Shown piece by piece: positions 29,503-38,970 of a stretch of DNA of 64,000 bases. The notes beneath the pieces are model-generated. The model saw only the letters and a list, made by a program, of their open reading frames with translations. It made no database searches and was not told the origin of the DNA. Position numbers and translations under genes: made by a program. The stretch comes from Chloroflexota bacterium (GTDB lineage Bacteria; Chloroflexota; Anaerolineae; Anaerolineales; Villigracilaceae). Within the stretch, counting starts at the first letter, position 1, and the number at the start of each line of letters is the position of its first letter. The stretch spans positions 1 through 64,000 of the forward strand of contig JACAET010000025.1 of assembly GCA_013388685.1 (NCBI GenBank), given 5' to 3'.

Positions 29503-31299
29503 ATGCGTAAGATGTTTCTTGTCTTGAGCCTGCTGGTTGTCGCCAGCATGGTGCTCACCGCCTGCGGCGGTGGATCCACCGAACCGCAGACCGTTGTCCA
29601 GACCGTCATCGTCGAAGGCACCCCACAGGTGGTCGAAGTGACAGTTGCCCCCAGCGAGCCGGAAAAAGAAGCGGTTCTGCGCGTCAATCTTGGCACCTAT
29701 CCCGATATCATTGACCCGCAGAAGTCCTCCTTCGTCAATGAAATCGCCCATCTGAACAAGGTGTACATGGGCTTGACCACGTTGAACGAGAAGCTCGAAA
29801 CCGTTCCCGGCGCCGCTGAATCCTGGGAGTTCAACGATGACGCCACCCAGTTGGTCTTTAAACTCAAACCCAATCTGGTTTACAGCGATGGTTCCGTACT
29901 GAACGCCAAGCGCTTCGAATTTGCCTTCCAGCGCAACATTGACCCCGCCACCGCCGGTCAATACGCCTCCATCACCGATGAAATTGTCGGCGCGCCCGAA
30001 TGGCGTGCAGCCGACACCTCCGCGGCGGATTACGATCCCGAGGCATACAAAGCCGCTTTGGGCGTCAAAGCCTCGCATGCCGACGGTTCCGAATGCGAAG
30101 GTTACGAAGACACCGCCTGCGATACGCTCACGCTGACCTTCTCGAAGCCCGCCCCCTACTTCGCAACCATCGCCGGTATCTGGGTCGGCTATCCTGCCAA
30201 GGAAGAGAACATCGCTGAAGGCGGCGAGATCTGGTGGACCAGCTCCAAGTTCCAGGTCGGTAACGGTCCCTTCATCTGGGAAAGCGTGGATCCGTTCGTC
30301 AAGTCTGTCTTTGTCCCGAACCCCAACTTCGCGGGCGCGGGCATTCCCACCTACAAACTGGAATTTCGCTATATCACCGACTCTGCCGTTGCCTTCGAAG
30401 CCTATCGCAATAACGAATTCGATGTGATCGGCTCCGCCGCGGAAGATCTTCCGGTCATCGAAGCAGATCCGGATCTCTCGGCTCAGCATGTGACCTACGC
30501 CGGTTCCTGCACCATCAAGATCCAGTTCAACCTCCAGCCCACCTGGTACGATAAGCCCAATCCCTTCACCGACAAGAAGGTTCGCGAAGCCTTTGCCCTG
30601 GCGTTCGATGCCGAAGGTTGGACGCGTGATGTGGACGGCAACTTGAGCCTCCCGACGTGGACCTGGATCCCGCCCGGATATCCTGGATATGACCCCAACT
30701 CGCCGCTGCGCTTCGACCCCGAAGCCGCCAAGAAGGCTCTTTCCGAGGCTTCCGAACCCTTCAATTCCCCCGAGAAACTGAACGCTCTCGGACTCAAGCT
30801 GAACTTCGGCGACACCCCCCGCAACCGCCAGCGCTCCGAGTGGATCGTTGCGAACTATAAGAACATCCTCGGCGTGGATATCGCGCTCGACCCGGTGGAT
30901 CCGACCACAGCCACCGCTCTGCAGAAGGATCCCAACACCTTCCCGCTTCTTTCCCGCGGCGGTTGGTGCGCGGACTATCCCGATCCCCAGAACTGGCTGA
31001 GCGTGTACTGGCGCTCCAACACCACCTTTGCCTCACGTCCGGGCTATGCCAATCCCGAGTTCGACGCGCTCGTGGACGAAGCCGACCAGACCGTTGATCC
31101 CGCCAAGCGCATGGAACTCTATGCCAAGGCGCAACAGGTTCTGCTCAACGACATTCCTGCCGCCTTCGGGTACAACACCCTCAACCACTATCTCGTCAAG
31201 CCGTGGGTGAAGGGTTACCTGACCACCCCGCAGGATGCCGGCTTCCCCGGCGACGTCACCCCGTGGACCATCACCATTGACACTTCCATGATCCCGTAG
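29503..31299 (+). CDS. Oligopeptide ABC transporter substrate-binding lipoprotein (family 5), locus 2
   Basis: This 598-aa lipoprotein has lipobox cysteine C21 in VLTACGGG and a short Val/Glu/Pro linker. The family-5 binding fold includes ADPDLSAQHVTYAGSC and, near the end, LLNDIPAAFGYNTLNHYLVKPWVKGY. It lacks the VGxGD insert of binding proteins 1 and 3. RBS GTGAGGAG precedes the ATG. It probably delivers peptides to the permeases that follow. Confidence 0.93.
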   Translation: MRKMFLVLSLLVVASMVLTACGGGSTEPQTVVQTVIVEGTPQVVEVTVAPSEPEKEAVLRVNLGTYPDIIDPQKSSFVNEIAHLNKVYMGLTTLNEKLETVPGAAESWEFNDDATQLVFKLKPNLVYSDGSVLNAKRFEFAFQRNIDPATAGQYASITDEIVGAPEWRAADTSAADYDPEAYKAALGVKASHADGSECEGYEDTACDTLTLTFSKPAPYFATIAGIWVGYPAKEENIAEGGEIWWTSSKFQVGNGPFIWESVDPFVKSVFVPNPNFAGAGIPTYKLEFRYITDSAVAFEAYRNNEFDVIGSAAEDLPVIEADPDLSAQHVTYAGSCTIKIQFNLQPTWYDKPNPFTDKKVREAFALAFDAEGWTRDVDGNLSLPTWTWIPPGYPGYDPNSPLRFDPEAAKKALSEASEPFNSPEKLNALGLKLNFGDTPRNRQRSEWIVANYKNILGVDIALDPVDPTTATALQKDPNTFPLLSRGGWCADYPDPQNWLSVYWRSNTTFASRPGYANPEFDALVDEADQTVDPAKRMELYAKAQQVLLNDIPAAFGYNTLNHYLVKPWVKGYLTTPQDAGFPGDVTPWTITIDTSMIP

Positions 31300-31325
31300 T
31301 CCCGGATATTCTTGGTTTGATAGTT

Positions 31326-31351
31326 GGGCTGGGGAGGCAACTCCCCAGCCC
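31326..31351 (+). other. Stem-loop between binding protein 2 and permease
   Basis: A perfect 11-bp stem GGGCTGGGGAG/CTCCCCAGCCC is capped by a GCAA tetraloop. No T-run follows, so it is better read as an mRNA-processing or stabilising hairpin than as a terminator. Confidence 0.65.
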
Positions 31352-31369
31352 ACTCGCACCTTCCTCCCT

Positions 31370-31425
31370 GTTACTCTGAGCGAAGCGAAGAATCCTTGCC
31401 ATTCTTCGTTCCCCTCAGATGGACA
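31370..31425. repeat. CTGAGCGAAGCGAAGAATCC hairpin repeat
   Basis: TACTCTGAGCGAAGCGAAGA and TTCTTCGTTCCCCTCAGA form an imperfect inverted repeat. This repeat type is widespread between genes in many bacteria. Confidence 0.55.
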
Positions 31426-31453
31426 CGAGAAACCGAATTCGAAAGAGATTACC

Positions 31454-32455
31454 ATGGTCAACTATCTTGTTCGAAGATTGCTTTGGCTCGTCCCGGTTCT
31501 GATTACCGTTTCTGCGGTGACTTTTATCATCATGCGCAGCGCGCCGGGAGGACCCTGGGATACAGACCCGGAACGCAGACAGGTGGACGCGGCGACCGAA
31601 AAGTCGCTGAACGCCTATTATGGGTTGGACAAGCCGATGTGGCGGCAGTTTTACGCCTACATCATTGGCGATACCAACAGCCAAACCAAGGAATGGGTCT
31701 GCGGCATGATCTGCGGCAATCTCGGTCCTTCCTACCGCCAGCGCGGGCGAACGGTGCAAGATATTCTGTTTGCGCCACCCGAAGGCAAGAATTTCTGGCA
31801 AAGCCGGTTCGGTTATTCGATGCGTTTGGGTGTTCTGGCGCTCAGCATGGCGGTATTCATCGGCATACCGCTGGGCATTCTCGCCGCATTGAAACAAAAT
31901 ACCCTCATTGACTACACCGCCCTGTTCATCGCCACCAGCGGTATATCCTTCCCAAGTTTTGTGCTAGCGATCTTCCTCATCATCATCTTCGGCTCCTGGC
32001 TACACTGGGTGGACATCGTAGTGGACGATTGGACGCAAATCAAATACTGGTTCATGCCGATGATCGTGCTCGGGTTCGGCACCATGGCGTACACCGCCCG
32101 CCTGACCCGTTCAGCCATGCTGGAAGTGATGCGGCAGGACTACGTTCGCACGGCGCGCGCCAAGGGACTGGCGGAACGCGTGGTCATTTTCATCCACATG
32201 CTCAAGAACGCCCTCATCCCCGTCATCACCATCCTCGGTCCGGCGCTGGCGGGTTTGGTCACCGGTTCATTCATCATCGAAACCATGTTCAGTTTTCCCG
32301 GAATGGGGCGCGCCTATGTGCAAGCCATCGGTCAAAGGGATTACTCCATGATCATGGGCACCACAGTCATCTATGCCTTGCTGGTGGCGGTCGCCAACCT
32401 GAGCGTGGACATCATCTATGTGTTTATTGACCCGCGTATTCGTCTCGAAGAATAG
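31454..32455 (+). CDS. Dipeptide/oligopeptide ABC permease, DppB/OppB type, locus 2
   Basis: This 333-aa permease begins NYLVRRLLWLVPVLITVSAVTFIIMRSAPGGP and has the EAA loop DYVRTARAKGLAERVVIFIHMLKNALIPVITIL. It follows the binding protein with a hairpin and a repeat in between. The DppC partner starts 15 nt after its stop. Confidence 0.94.
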   Translation: MVNYLVRRLLWLVPVLITVSAVTFIIMRSAPGGPWDTDPERRQVDAATEKSLNAYYGLDKPMWRQFYAYIIGDTNSQTKEWVCGMICGNLGPSYRQRGRTVQDILFAPPEGKNFWQSRFGYSMRLGVLALSMAVFIGIPLGILAALKQNTLIDYTALFIATSGISFPSFVLAIFLIIIFGSWLHWVDIVVDDWTQIKYWFMPMIVLGFGTMAYTARLTRSAMLEVMRQDYVRTARAKGLAERVVIFIHMLKNALIPVITILGPALAGLVTGSFIIETMFSFPGMGRAYVQAIGQRDYSMIMGTTVIYALLVAVANLSVDIIYVFIDPRIRLEE

Positions 32456-32470
32456 GAGCATGGAAAACGC

Positions 32471-33460
32471 ATGGCAACCCCTCAAGCCCCCGCATCCAAC
32501 CGTGTGGTTGATCTCAACGACATATTCCGCCCCAGCAAAAGTCTCGGACAGGAAGCCTGGTCGCGCCTGATACGCAATAAAGCCTCCGTACTGGGCATGT
32601 TCATCATCGCCTTTTTCATTTTCCTGGCCGTGTTCGCCTCCGTCATCGCGCCCAAAGATCCGCTCGAATTGAATGCCGGCAAACGTTATCTGCCTCCCCC
32701 GTTTTACAAAGGCACCACGAACATCAAATCCGAACCAGAATTTTTGCTTGGCACCGATTCGCTGGGTCGCGATGTCCTCAGCCGCGTGATCTACGGGGCG
32801 CGCGTTTCGATGGTGGTGGGCTTCCTGCCCACCCTGATCATCCTGTTGGTCGGCACCACCGTGGGGATGATCTCGGGTTATTTGGGAGGATGGGCGGATA
32901 ATCTGTTGATGCGCCTGACAGACGTGGTATATGCCTTTCCCGACCTGCTGTTCTTCATCATCGTCATGGTCGCCCTGCGCGACAGTTTCATCGGGCAATT
33001 CATGAACGGCCTGGTTCTGCTTTTCGCCGCTCTTGCCATCGTCAACTGGGTCGGCGTGGCGCGTCTCATACGCGGGCAGGTGCTCTCCATCAAGCAAAAA
33101 GAGTTCATCGAAGCCGCGCGCTGCATTGGCGTCAAGAATTCCCGTATTATGCTTCGCCATATCCTGCCCAACAGCCTCGGTCCTCTGATCGTATGGGCGG
33201 CGTTCAGCATCCCCGGTTTGATCATCACCGAAGCCATCCTGGGATACCTGGGTGTGGGACTGCGTCCATCCACCAACAGCGCGGATTTCTTCATCACCAG
33301 TTGGGGCGCGCTCATGCTGGACGGTCAGACCGCCATCAACTCCCAGCCTTTCCTGTTGCTTGCCCCCGCCGTTTGTGTCGCTCTTGTCGTGCTTGCCTTC
33401 ACCTTCCTCGGCGACGGGCTGCGTGATGCGCTCGATCCCCGCATGCGCGGCACGCAATAA
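32471..33460 (+). CDS. Dipeptide/oligopeptide ABC permease, DppC/OppC type, locus 2
   Basis: This 329-aa permease has a long cytoplasmic N-terminus followed by SRLIRNKASVLGMFIIAFFIFLAVFASVIAPKDP, FLLGTDSLGRDVLSRVIYGARVSMVVG and the EAA loop KEFIEAARCIGVKNSRIMLRHILPNSLGPLIV. It is the last gene of locus 2; a strong terminator begins 24 nt after its stop. Confidence 0.94.
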   Translation: MATPQAPASNRVVDLNDIFRPSKSLGQEAWSRLIRNKASVLGMFIIAFFIFLAVFASVIAPKDPLELNAGKRYLPPPFYKGTTNIKSEPEFLLGTDSLGRDVLSRVIYGARVSMVVGFLPTLIILLVGTTVGMISGYLGGWADNLLMRLTDVVYAFPDLLFFIIVMVALRDSFIGQFMNGLVLLFAALAIVNWVGVARLIRGQVLSIKQKEFIEAARCIGVKNSRIMLRHILPNSLGPLIVWAAFSIPGLIITEAILGYLGVGLRPSTNSADFFITSWGALMLDGQTAINSQPFLLLAPAVCVALVVLAFTFLGDGLRDALDPRMRGTQ

Positions 33461-33484
33461 ACATTGCCCGAATTGGGAGTATGG

Positions 33485-33522
33485 GATAGGATTCAGGGAA
33501 TACCTGAGTCCTATCTTTTTTT
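33485..33522 (+). terminator. Strong intrinsic terminator immediately before binding protein 3
   Basis: A 13-bp stem GATAGGATTCAGG/CCTGAGTCCTATC, one G-U pair, has a 5-nt loop and a run of seven T. The T-run merges into the TTGGAG ribosome site of the next gene, whose ATG is only 11 nt away. Confidence 0.9.
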
Positions 33523-33533
33523 GGAGCATGGCT

Positions 33534-35477
33534 ATGAAGCGACATCATCCTCTCATTCTTCTTTTGCCGTTCGTTTTGATTCTTTCCGCCTGCGGGCCGT
33601 CCGTGACGGAAATTCCGATGGTCCCTGTCACCCCCGCAAGCGTTTCCCCACCCCCCGCTTCCCCCTCCCCGACTCCTGCGCCTCGTTCCCTGACTGTCTG
33701 CCTGGGCGAGGAACCGACCACCCTGTATGCCTATGGCGACTTGAACGCCGCCGCTCGAAGCGTCCTCTCCGCCCTCTACGATGGACCAATGGACATTTCC
33801 GATTACGAATACGAAGCGGTCATCCTGCAAAAAATCCCCCGTCTTGAAGACGGCGACGCCCAGATCAGCCAAGTCACAGTCGGCGCGGGCGATCGGGTCG
33901 TCGCCTCGGGCGGCGAAGTGGTTACACTCGATACGGGCGTGCGCATTCGCCCGAGCGGTTGCCGAAGCGATTCCTGCGCCATCACCTACGACGGCTCCAG
34001 TCGCATCGAAATGGATCAGATGGTGGTCACGTTCACCCTGCTCGAAGGACTGAAGTGGTCCGACGGAGAACCGCTCACCGCACAGGATTCCATTTACTCG
34101 TTCGACCTCGCCTCCAATGACGCCACGCCCGGAAACAAATTCCTGATCGAACGCACCCAAACCTATGAAGCCGCCGATGAAATCACAACACAATGGTGGG
34201 GATTGCCCGGTTACATTGACCCCGAATACTACGCCAACTTTTGGATGCCCCTGCCGCAGCATGAATGGAACGCATTCTCACCCGCCCAGCTTCTGGAGGT
34301 GGACGTATCCACGCGCGCGCCGCTCGGATGGGGACCGTATATCGTTCAAAGTTGGAAACCCGGCGAAGACATACGGCTCATCAAAAACCTGAACTACTTC
34401 CGCGCCGAAGGCGGGCTGCCCAAATTCGACGAACTGACCTTCCTCTTCATGACCGACGCCGTCGTTGCCATGACAGCCTTCATCAACGGTGAATGTGACA
34501 TTCTCGACCCATCCATCAACCTGGACGGGCAGGTTCCCCTGCTCCGGCAAATGGAAAAGGAAAAACAGGCGCGTCTGCTTACCGCCCAGACGGATACCAT
34601 GGAATGGCTCGCCTTCGGCATTCGCCCCGCCTCCTACGACGACGGTTTCCGTGCCGCCGGTTTGAACCCCGACCGCCCCGACCTGTTCGGCGATGTACGC
34701 GTTCGCAAGGCGGTCGCCTATTGTCTCGACCGGCAAAGGGTTGTGGATACCGTCCTCTTTGGTCTTTCGCGAGTTCCCGACAGTTACCTTTCCTACAACC
34801 ATCCCATTCATAACGGAAATCTGCAAACCTACGAATATAACCCCGTCGCAGGACGTGACATCCTCGAACAGGTCGGCTGGGTGGATCACGATAACAACCC
34901 CGCCACGCCGCGCCAGGCATTGGGCGTCACCAGAGTTCCCAATGGAACGCCTCTCGTCCTGAACTATTACACCACGTGGGCAACCCAAAGACGCCAGGTC
35001 GTCGAGATTCTAACCGCTTCGCTGGCGGAATGCGGCATCGGGTTGAGCGTCGTCTACGAAACCGCATCAGACCTGTACGCCCAGGGTCCGGCCGGTCCGC
35101 TCTTCGGGCGTCAATTCGACCTGGCTCAATATGCCATCGGCGTCAGTACGCTGGAACCGCAGTGCAATTGGTTTGCCACAGATCAGATCCCCAGCGCCTC
35201 CAACAACTGGGTTGGAGTCAACATCAGCGGCTACTCCGACGCCGAATACGACCAGGCATGCGAAAGCGCGCGCCAAGCCCTGCCCAACGAACCGGAATAC
35301 ACCTCCCACCAGCGCGCACAGGAATACTTCGCGTTTGAACTTCCCTCCATTCCGCTGTACATGCGTCTCAGAGTCGCCGCGACGCGGTACGATCTTTGCG
35401 GTTTTACGCTCGACCCCTCTTCCCAATACACCCTGGCGGCGATCGAAGCCTTCGATTACGGACCGGATTGCCGATAA
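33534..35477 (+). CDS. Oligopeptide ABC transporter substrate-binding lipoprotein (family 5), third copy without permeases
   Basis: This 647-aa lipoprotein has lipobox cysteine C20 (LILSAC). It resembles binding protein 1: CLGEEPTTLYAYGDL, the extra VTVGAGDRVVASGGEVVTLDTG insert, KWSDGEPLTAQDSIYSFDLA, and the C-terminal FELPSIPLYMRLRVAATRYDLCG. The insert here adds a cysteine pair (GCRSDSC). ATG 33534 is chosen over ATG 33528 because GGAG lies 7 nt before it. No permease follows; an ATPase pair does. It probably shares the channel of locus 1 or 2. Confidence 0.92.
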   Translation: MKRHHPLILLLPFVLILSACGPSVTEIPMVPVTPASVSPPPASPSPTPAPRSLTVCLGEEPTTLYAYGDLNAAARSVLSALYDGPMDISDYEYEAVILQKIPRLEDGDAQISQVTVGAGDRVVASGGEVVTLDTGVRIRPSGCRSDSCAITYDGSSRIEMDQMVVTFTLLEGLKWSDGEPLTAQDSIYSFDLASNDATPGNKFLIERTQTYEAADEITTQWWGLPGYIDPEYYANFWMPLPQHEWNAFSPAQLLEVDVSTRAPLGWGPYIVQSWKPGEDIRLIKNLNYFRAEGGLPKFDELTFLFMTDAVVAMTAFINGECDILDPSINLDGQVPLLRQMEKEKQARLLTAQTDTMEWLAFGIRPASYDDGFRAAGLNPDRPDLFGDVRVRKAVAYCLDRQRVVDTVLFGLSRVPDSYLSYNHPIHNGNLQTYEYNPVAGRDILEQVGWVDHDNNPATPRQALGVTRVPNGTPLVLNYYTTWATQRRQVVEILTASLAECGIGLSVVYETASDLYAQGPAGPLFGRQFDLAQYAIGVSTLEPQCNWFATDQIPSASNNWVGVNISGYSDAEYDQACESARQALPNEPEYTSHQRAQEYFAFELPSIPLYMRLRVAATRYDLCGFTLDPSSQYTLAAIEAFDYGPDCR

Positions 35478-35530
35478 GACATTCCACTCACGTCCCGCCG
35501 GCGGTTTTATCGCAAGCCGGCACAAATCTT

Positions 35531-35539
35531 TGCTATAAT
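35531..35539 (+). promoter_or_regulatory. Extended -10 promoter of the third ATPase pair
   Basis: TGC directly precedes TATAAT (35534-35539), an extended -10. No -35 is recognisable. The ATG is 32 nt further on. Confidence 0.6.
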
Positions 35540-35571
35540 GCCCTCATTCCTGAACCTGGGAGCCTCCCTCC

Positions 35572-36591
35572 ATGAATAACGGAAAACCGCTGTTGGAAGT
35601 CAAAGGACTTAAAACATATTTCTACACCGAAGATGGCGTTGTGCGCGCGGTGGACGGCGTGGACTTTGAAGTTTATCCCGGCGAGGTGCTGGGCTTGGTC
35701 GGCGAATCGGGATGCGGAAAGAGCGTCACCTCCCTGTCCATCATGCGGCTCATCTCCAAACCCGGCAAAATCGTTGCCGGCGAAATCCTCTTGGACGGCG
35801 AAGACCTGCTCAAATTCCCCGAAGAGGAAATGATCAAAGTACGCGGCAACCGCATTTCCATGATTTTCCAGCAGCCGCAAACCGCCTTGAACCCCGTCTT
35901 CAAAGTGGGCGACCAGCTGGCGGAAGTGCTCGATGTCCATCAGGACCTCGGCAAGGAAGCCGGATGGCAGCGCGCCATTTCCCTGCTCAAAATGGTGGGC
36001 GTGCCAGACCCCGAACGCCGTGTCGAAGCATACCCGCATGAACTATCGGGAGGCATGGCGCAGCGCGTGATGATCGCCATGGCGCTGGCGTGCGTTCCCG
36101 AACTTCTCATCGCAGACGAGCCCACCACCGCGCTGGATGTAACCATCCAGGCGCAAATCCTCGACCTGATCCGCGACATGCGCGGGGAGATGGGCACCTC
36201 CGTCATCCTCATCACGCATGACCTGGGCGTCGTGGCGGAAATGGCGGAACGCGTGGCGGTTATGTACGCGGGCGAAATTGTCGAACAAACCGATGTCAAC
36301 ACGCTCTTTGACGAACCCCTGCACCCCTACACACAAGGCTTGATCGGTTCCATCCCCGTCCTCGGCGAAATCAAGGAACGGCTGGATGTGATTCCCGGTT
36401 CCGTACCCAACCTGGTGAATCTGCCGCCCGGTTGTCGTTTTGCCCCGCGCTGTCAGGCGCGCCTCAAACATCACCTCGCCATCTGCACCGAGCGGGAACC
36501 TGCATTGGAGGAGATCAAAGCCGGGCATAAGGTGCGATGCTGGTTGTATCAGAGCGCGGAAAATCATATCCCTCCGTTGAAAACCGGTTAA
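35572..36591 (+). CDS. Oligopeptide ABC ATPase, DppD/OppD type, third copy
   Basis: This 339-aa ATPase has Walker A GESGCGKS, signature LSGGMAQRV, Walker [13 protein letters not shown], and the four-cysteine C-terminus (CRFAPRC, AIC, VRC). It is very similar to the locus 1 protein, including [28 protein letters not shown] at the N-terminus, so the pair arose by duplication. It has its own promoter. Confidence 0.94.
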   Translation: MNNGKPLLEVKGLKTYFYTEDGVVRAVDGVDFEVYPGEVLGLVGESGCGKSVTSLSIMRLISKPGKIVAGEILLDGEDLLKFPEEEMIKVRGNRISMIFQQPQTALNPVFKVGDQLAEVLDVHQDLGKEAGWQRAISLLKMVGVPDPERRVEAYPHELSGGMAQRVMIAMALACVPELLIADEPTTALDVTIQAQILDLIRDMRGEMGTSVILITHDLGVVAEMAERVAVMYAGEIVEQTDVNTLFDEPLHPYTQGLIGSIPVLGEIKERLDVIPGSVPNLVNLPPGCRFAPRCQARLKHHLAICTEREPALEEIKAGHKVRCWLYQSAENHIPPLKTG

Positions 36592-36616
36592 CCATCCCCA
36601 CATTGGAGCGCGCAAA

Positions 36617-37615
36617 ATGTCAAACGATAACACCCGTAAAGGGGAGATCCTCGTGGAGGTCAGAAACCTGGTCAAATATTTTCCCGTACGCGCCGGGTTG
36701 CTTCAGCGTGTGGTGAATCACGTAAAGGCGGTGGACGACGTCTCCTTCTTTGTCCGAAAGGGCGAAACGCTGGGCTTGGTGGGAGAATCGGGGTGTGGAA
36801 AGACCACCGTGGGACGTACCATGCTCCGCCTGATCGAACCGACCTCCGGATCGGTGATGTTTAACGGACAGAATGTATTTTCCATGAAGCCAGGCGGATT
36901 GAAACCCATTCGCCGGGAAATGCAGATCATCTTCCAGGACCCTTACGCCTCGCTCGACCCGCGCGTGCCGATCGGCGAGTCCATCATGGAGGGCTTGCAT
37001 ATTCACAAGGTGGGCACACCAAAGGAACGCTACGAAATCATGCGGGAGACGATGAAGCGGGTGGGGCTGGAAGACTACCACGCCCGCCGCTATCCTCACG
37101 AATTCTCCGGCGGACAGCGCCAGCGCATAGGCATTGCCCGCGCCCTGGCCTTACGCCCAAGTTTCATCATCTGCGACGAACCGGTTTCCGCGCTGGACGT
37201 TTCCATCCAGTCGCAGGTTTTGAACATCCTCAAGGACCTCCAGCAGGAATTCGGCCTCACCTACCTGTTCATTGCGCACAATCTTTCCGTGGTCGAGCAC
37301 GTTTCCGACCGTGTGGCGGTGATGTATCTCGGCAAGATGGTCGAGTTGACTACGCGCGAAGAATTATTCCGCAATCCTTTGCATCCTTACACCAAGGCAT
37401 TGATGTCCGCCATTCCCATCCCCAATCCGCGCATGAAGCGCCAACGGATCATCCTCAAAGGCGATGTGCCGAGTCCGCTCAATCCTCCCAAGGGATGCCG
37501 TTTTCATCCGCGCTGCCCGGCGGCGGTGGAGAAATGTTCCCAGGAAGAACCGCAATTCAAGGAACTTGCTCCGGAACATTGGGTGGCATGCTGGGTGGCG
37601 GAGGGAAATCTTTGA
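36617..37615 (+). CDS. Oligopeptide ABC ATPase, DppF/OppF type, third copy
   Basis: This 332-aa ATPase closely matches the locus 1 DppF ([25 protein letters not shown], Walker [43 protein letters not shown]). It follows its DppD partner by 25 nt. With no permeases beside it, it must work with membrane proteins encoded elsewhere, or replace the ATPases of locus 1. Confidence 0.94.
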   Translation: MSNDNTRKGEILVEVRNLVKYFPVRAGLLQRVVNHVKAVDDVSFFVRKGETLGLVGESGCGKTTVGRTMLRLIEPTSGSVMFNGQNVFSMKPGGLKPIRREMQIIFQDPYASLDPRVPIGESIMEGLHIHKVGTPKERYEIMRETMKRVGLEDYHARRYPHEFSGGQRQRIGIARALALRPSFIICDEPVSALDVSIQSQVLNILKDLQQEFGLTYLFIAHNLSVVEHVSDRVAVMYLGKMVELTTREELFRNPLHPYTKALMSAIPIPNPRMKRQRIILKGDVPSPLNPPKGCRFHPRCPAAVEKCSQEEPQFKELAPEHWVACWVAEGNL

Positions 37616-37633
37616 GAGCACCAGATTGTACTT

Positions 37634-38752
37634 ATGCCAAACCCTTGCATTCTTCTCGTTGACGACCAGCGCGATATTGTTCGCTTGCTCCATTCCACCC
37701 TGCAGTCGCTGGGTCATGCGCTCGACATCGTGGACGCGCCCTCCGGCGAGGAGGCTTTGCTTGAGGCGTCTCGCCGCAAAGTGGATTTGCTGGTGGCGGA
37801 CTATCTCCTGCCGGGCATCTCCGGTGTGGAATTAATGCGCAAGATCAAGGCGCGCAACCCGGAATTACGGGTCATCTTCATTTCCGGCATGACGGAACGC
37901 AGGGCGCGCGACGAAATGTTGCATGCCGGGGCGCTTGCCATCTTCGATAAGCCCATTCCGCTTGCCGATTTTCTGGACGCCGTGGAGCGCGGGCTTGGTC
38001 TGGTGCGCACGATCTTCCCCATGGCGTCATCCAGCGAAAATGACGAACCCCGACAATCGCTTTCGGAATTGCTGGGCGGTTTCCGTCAGAAGATCAAGGC
38101 AGATGCGGTCTTCCTCATCAATGACCGCGGACGCGTCCTGGCGCGGGCGGGCGATCTCTACGACAGCAGTATGGAGGTCTCCCTGCTGGCGGCACTGATG
38201 GGAATCTATTCCGCCGCGTTCAAAGTCTCGCGCATCATCCGCCAGGAACATCTCGATAACTTCCACGTGTTCCGCGGCGGCGACCATGACCTGATCCTCA
38301 TTCCCGTGGATAGTTCGCACGCGCTCCTGCTGGCGGGGAGGGGACTTGCCGATTCGAACCGCATCCTGCAAACGGTGGATGGCATGCTCTTCGTGCGCGG
38401 CGACCTGGAGAACATCTTGAAGTCGCTTGGAGTGGCGCCAATGGAAGCGGGCGCAGAACCAGCCGCCCCTGAGGAGGAAGCGGAATTGCCTGTCCCGCCG
38501 TTTGTATTGACGTCGCAGCCTGCTCCCGAACCGGAAGTGGATGTGGAAGCCTTGCTTTCGGCGGCGAGCAAGAAAAAACTCGCTCAGGATGTGGATGCCT
38601 TTTGGGAAGAAGCCGTCGAAAAAGCGGGCAATATTCCGATTAATCCCGATGTCATTACCTTCGCCGAAGCGCAAAAATTGGGATTGAAACCCGGTGAAGC
38701 GCCCATCAAAACCACAGGTCCGCTGGGTACAGGCGGGCTGAAGAAGAAATAG
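37634..38752 (+). CDS. Receiver-domain protein with roadblock/LC7-like C-terminal domain
   Basis: This 372-aa protein has an N-terminal receiver domain: acidic pair DD near residue 10, phospho-acceptor Asp in LLVADYLLPG, and lysine in IFDKPIP. After a linker, residues about 135-265 (LSELLGGFRQKIKADAVFLINDRGRVLARAG, then HDLILIPVDSSHALLLAGRG) look like a roadblock/LC7 domain, often a partner of small GTPases. The C-terminus is Pro/Glu-rich, with a conserved-looking end rich in Lys. No kinase or GTPase is adjacent. It starts 18 nt after the ATPase gene. Confidence 0.8.
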   Translation: MPNPCILLVDDQRDIVRLLHSTLQSLGHALDIVDAPSGEEALLEASRRKVDLLVADYLLPGISGVELMRKIKARNPELRVIFISGMTERRARDEMLHAGALAIFDKPIPLADFLDAVERGLGLVRTIFPMASSSENDEPRQSLSELLGGFRQKIKADAVFLINDRGRVLARAGDLYDSSMEVSLLAALMGIYSAAFKVSRIIRQEHLDNFHVFRGGDHDLILIPVDSSHALLLAGRGLADSNRILQTVDGMLFVRGDLENILKSLGVAPMEAGAEPAAPEEEAELPVPPFVLTSQPAPEPEVDVEALLSAASKKKLAQDVDAFWEEAVEKAGNIPINPDVITFAEAQKLGLKPGEAPIKTTGPLGTGGLKKK

Positions 38753-38783
38753 TCCCTTTCTTGTGATAAAATATCGTCCGCAT

Positions 38784-38854
38784 TGGGGCATGGTGCAATG
38801 GCAGCACACCGGCCTTTGGAGCCGTGGATCTTGGTTCGAATCCAGGTGCCCCAG
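38784..38854 (+). tRNA. tRNA-Gln (anticodon TTG)
   Basis: The acceptor stem TGGGGCA/TGCCCCA, T-arm GGTTCGAATCC and anticodon loop CTTTGGA (anticodon TTG) give a full cloverleaf with G discriminator. The bottom anticodon-stem pair is C-T mismatched. CCA is not encoded. Confidence 0.95.
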
Positions 38855-38860
38855 CAAATT

Positions 38861-38884
38861 CCCGCTTTTGCGGGGCTTATTTTC
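38861..38884 (+). terminator. Terminator of tRNA-Gln
   Basis: CCCGC-TTTT-GCGGG hairpin followed by GCTTATTTT, starting 6 nt after the tRNA. Confidence 0.8.
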
Positions 38885-38887
38885 AAG

Positions 38888-38919
38888 ACAGGCTTCGCAA
38901 TGTGGGAGCCTGTTTTTTG
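38888..38919 (+). terminator. Second terminator after tRNA-Gln
   Basis: ACAGGCT/AGCCTGT stem with a 12-nt loop, ending in TTTTTTG. Confidence 0.75.
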
Positions 38920-38923
38920 TTAA

Positions 38924-38958
38924 CCTCACCCCAACCCTCTCCTAAAAAGGAGAGGGCA
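38924..38958. repeat. CTCACCCCAACCCTCTCC palindromic repeat
   Basis: CTCACCCCAACCCTCTCC followed by TAAAAA and GGAGAGGG. Its reverse complement matches the hairpin plus NTGGGG tail of the repeat inside the ABC ATPase gene (17608-17640). Confidence 0.7.
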
Positions 38959-38970
38959 GCAGGAGACGTT

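Noticed and set aside
32267..33529. 420-aa minus-strand ORF opposite the locus 2 permease
   Set aside because: His/Gln/Gly-rich mirror of the permease gene; the plus-strand EAA loop is unambiguous.
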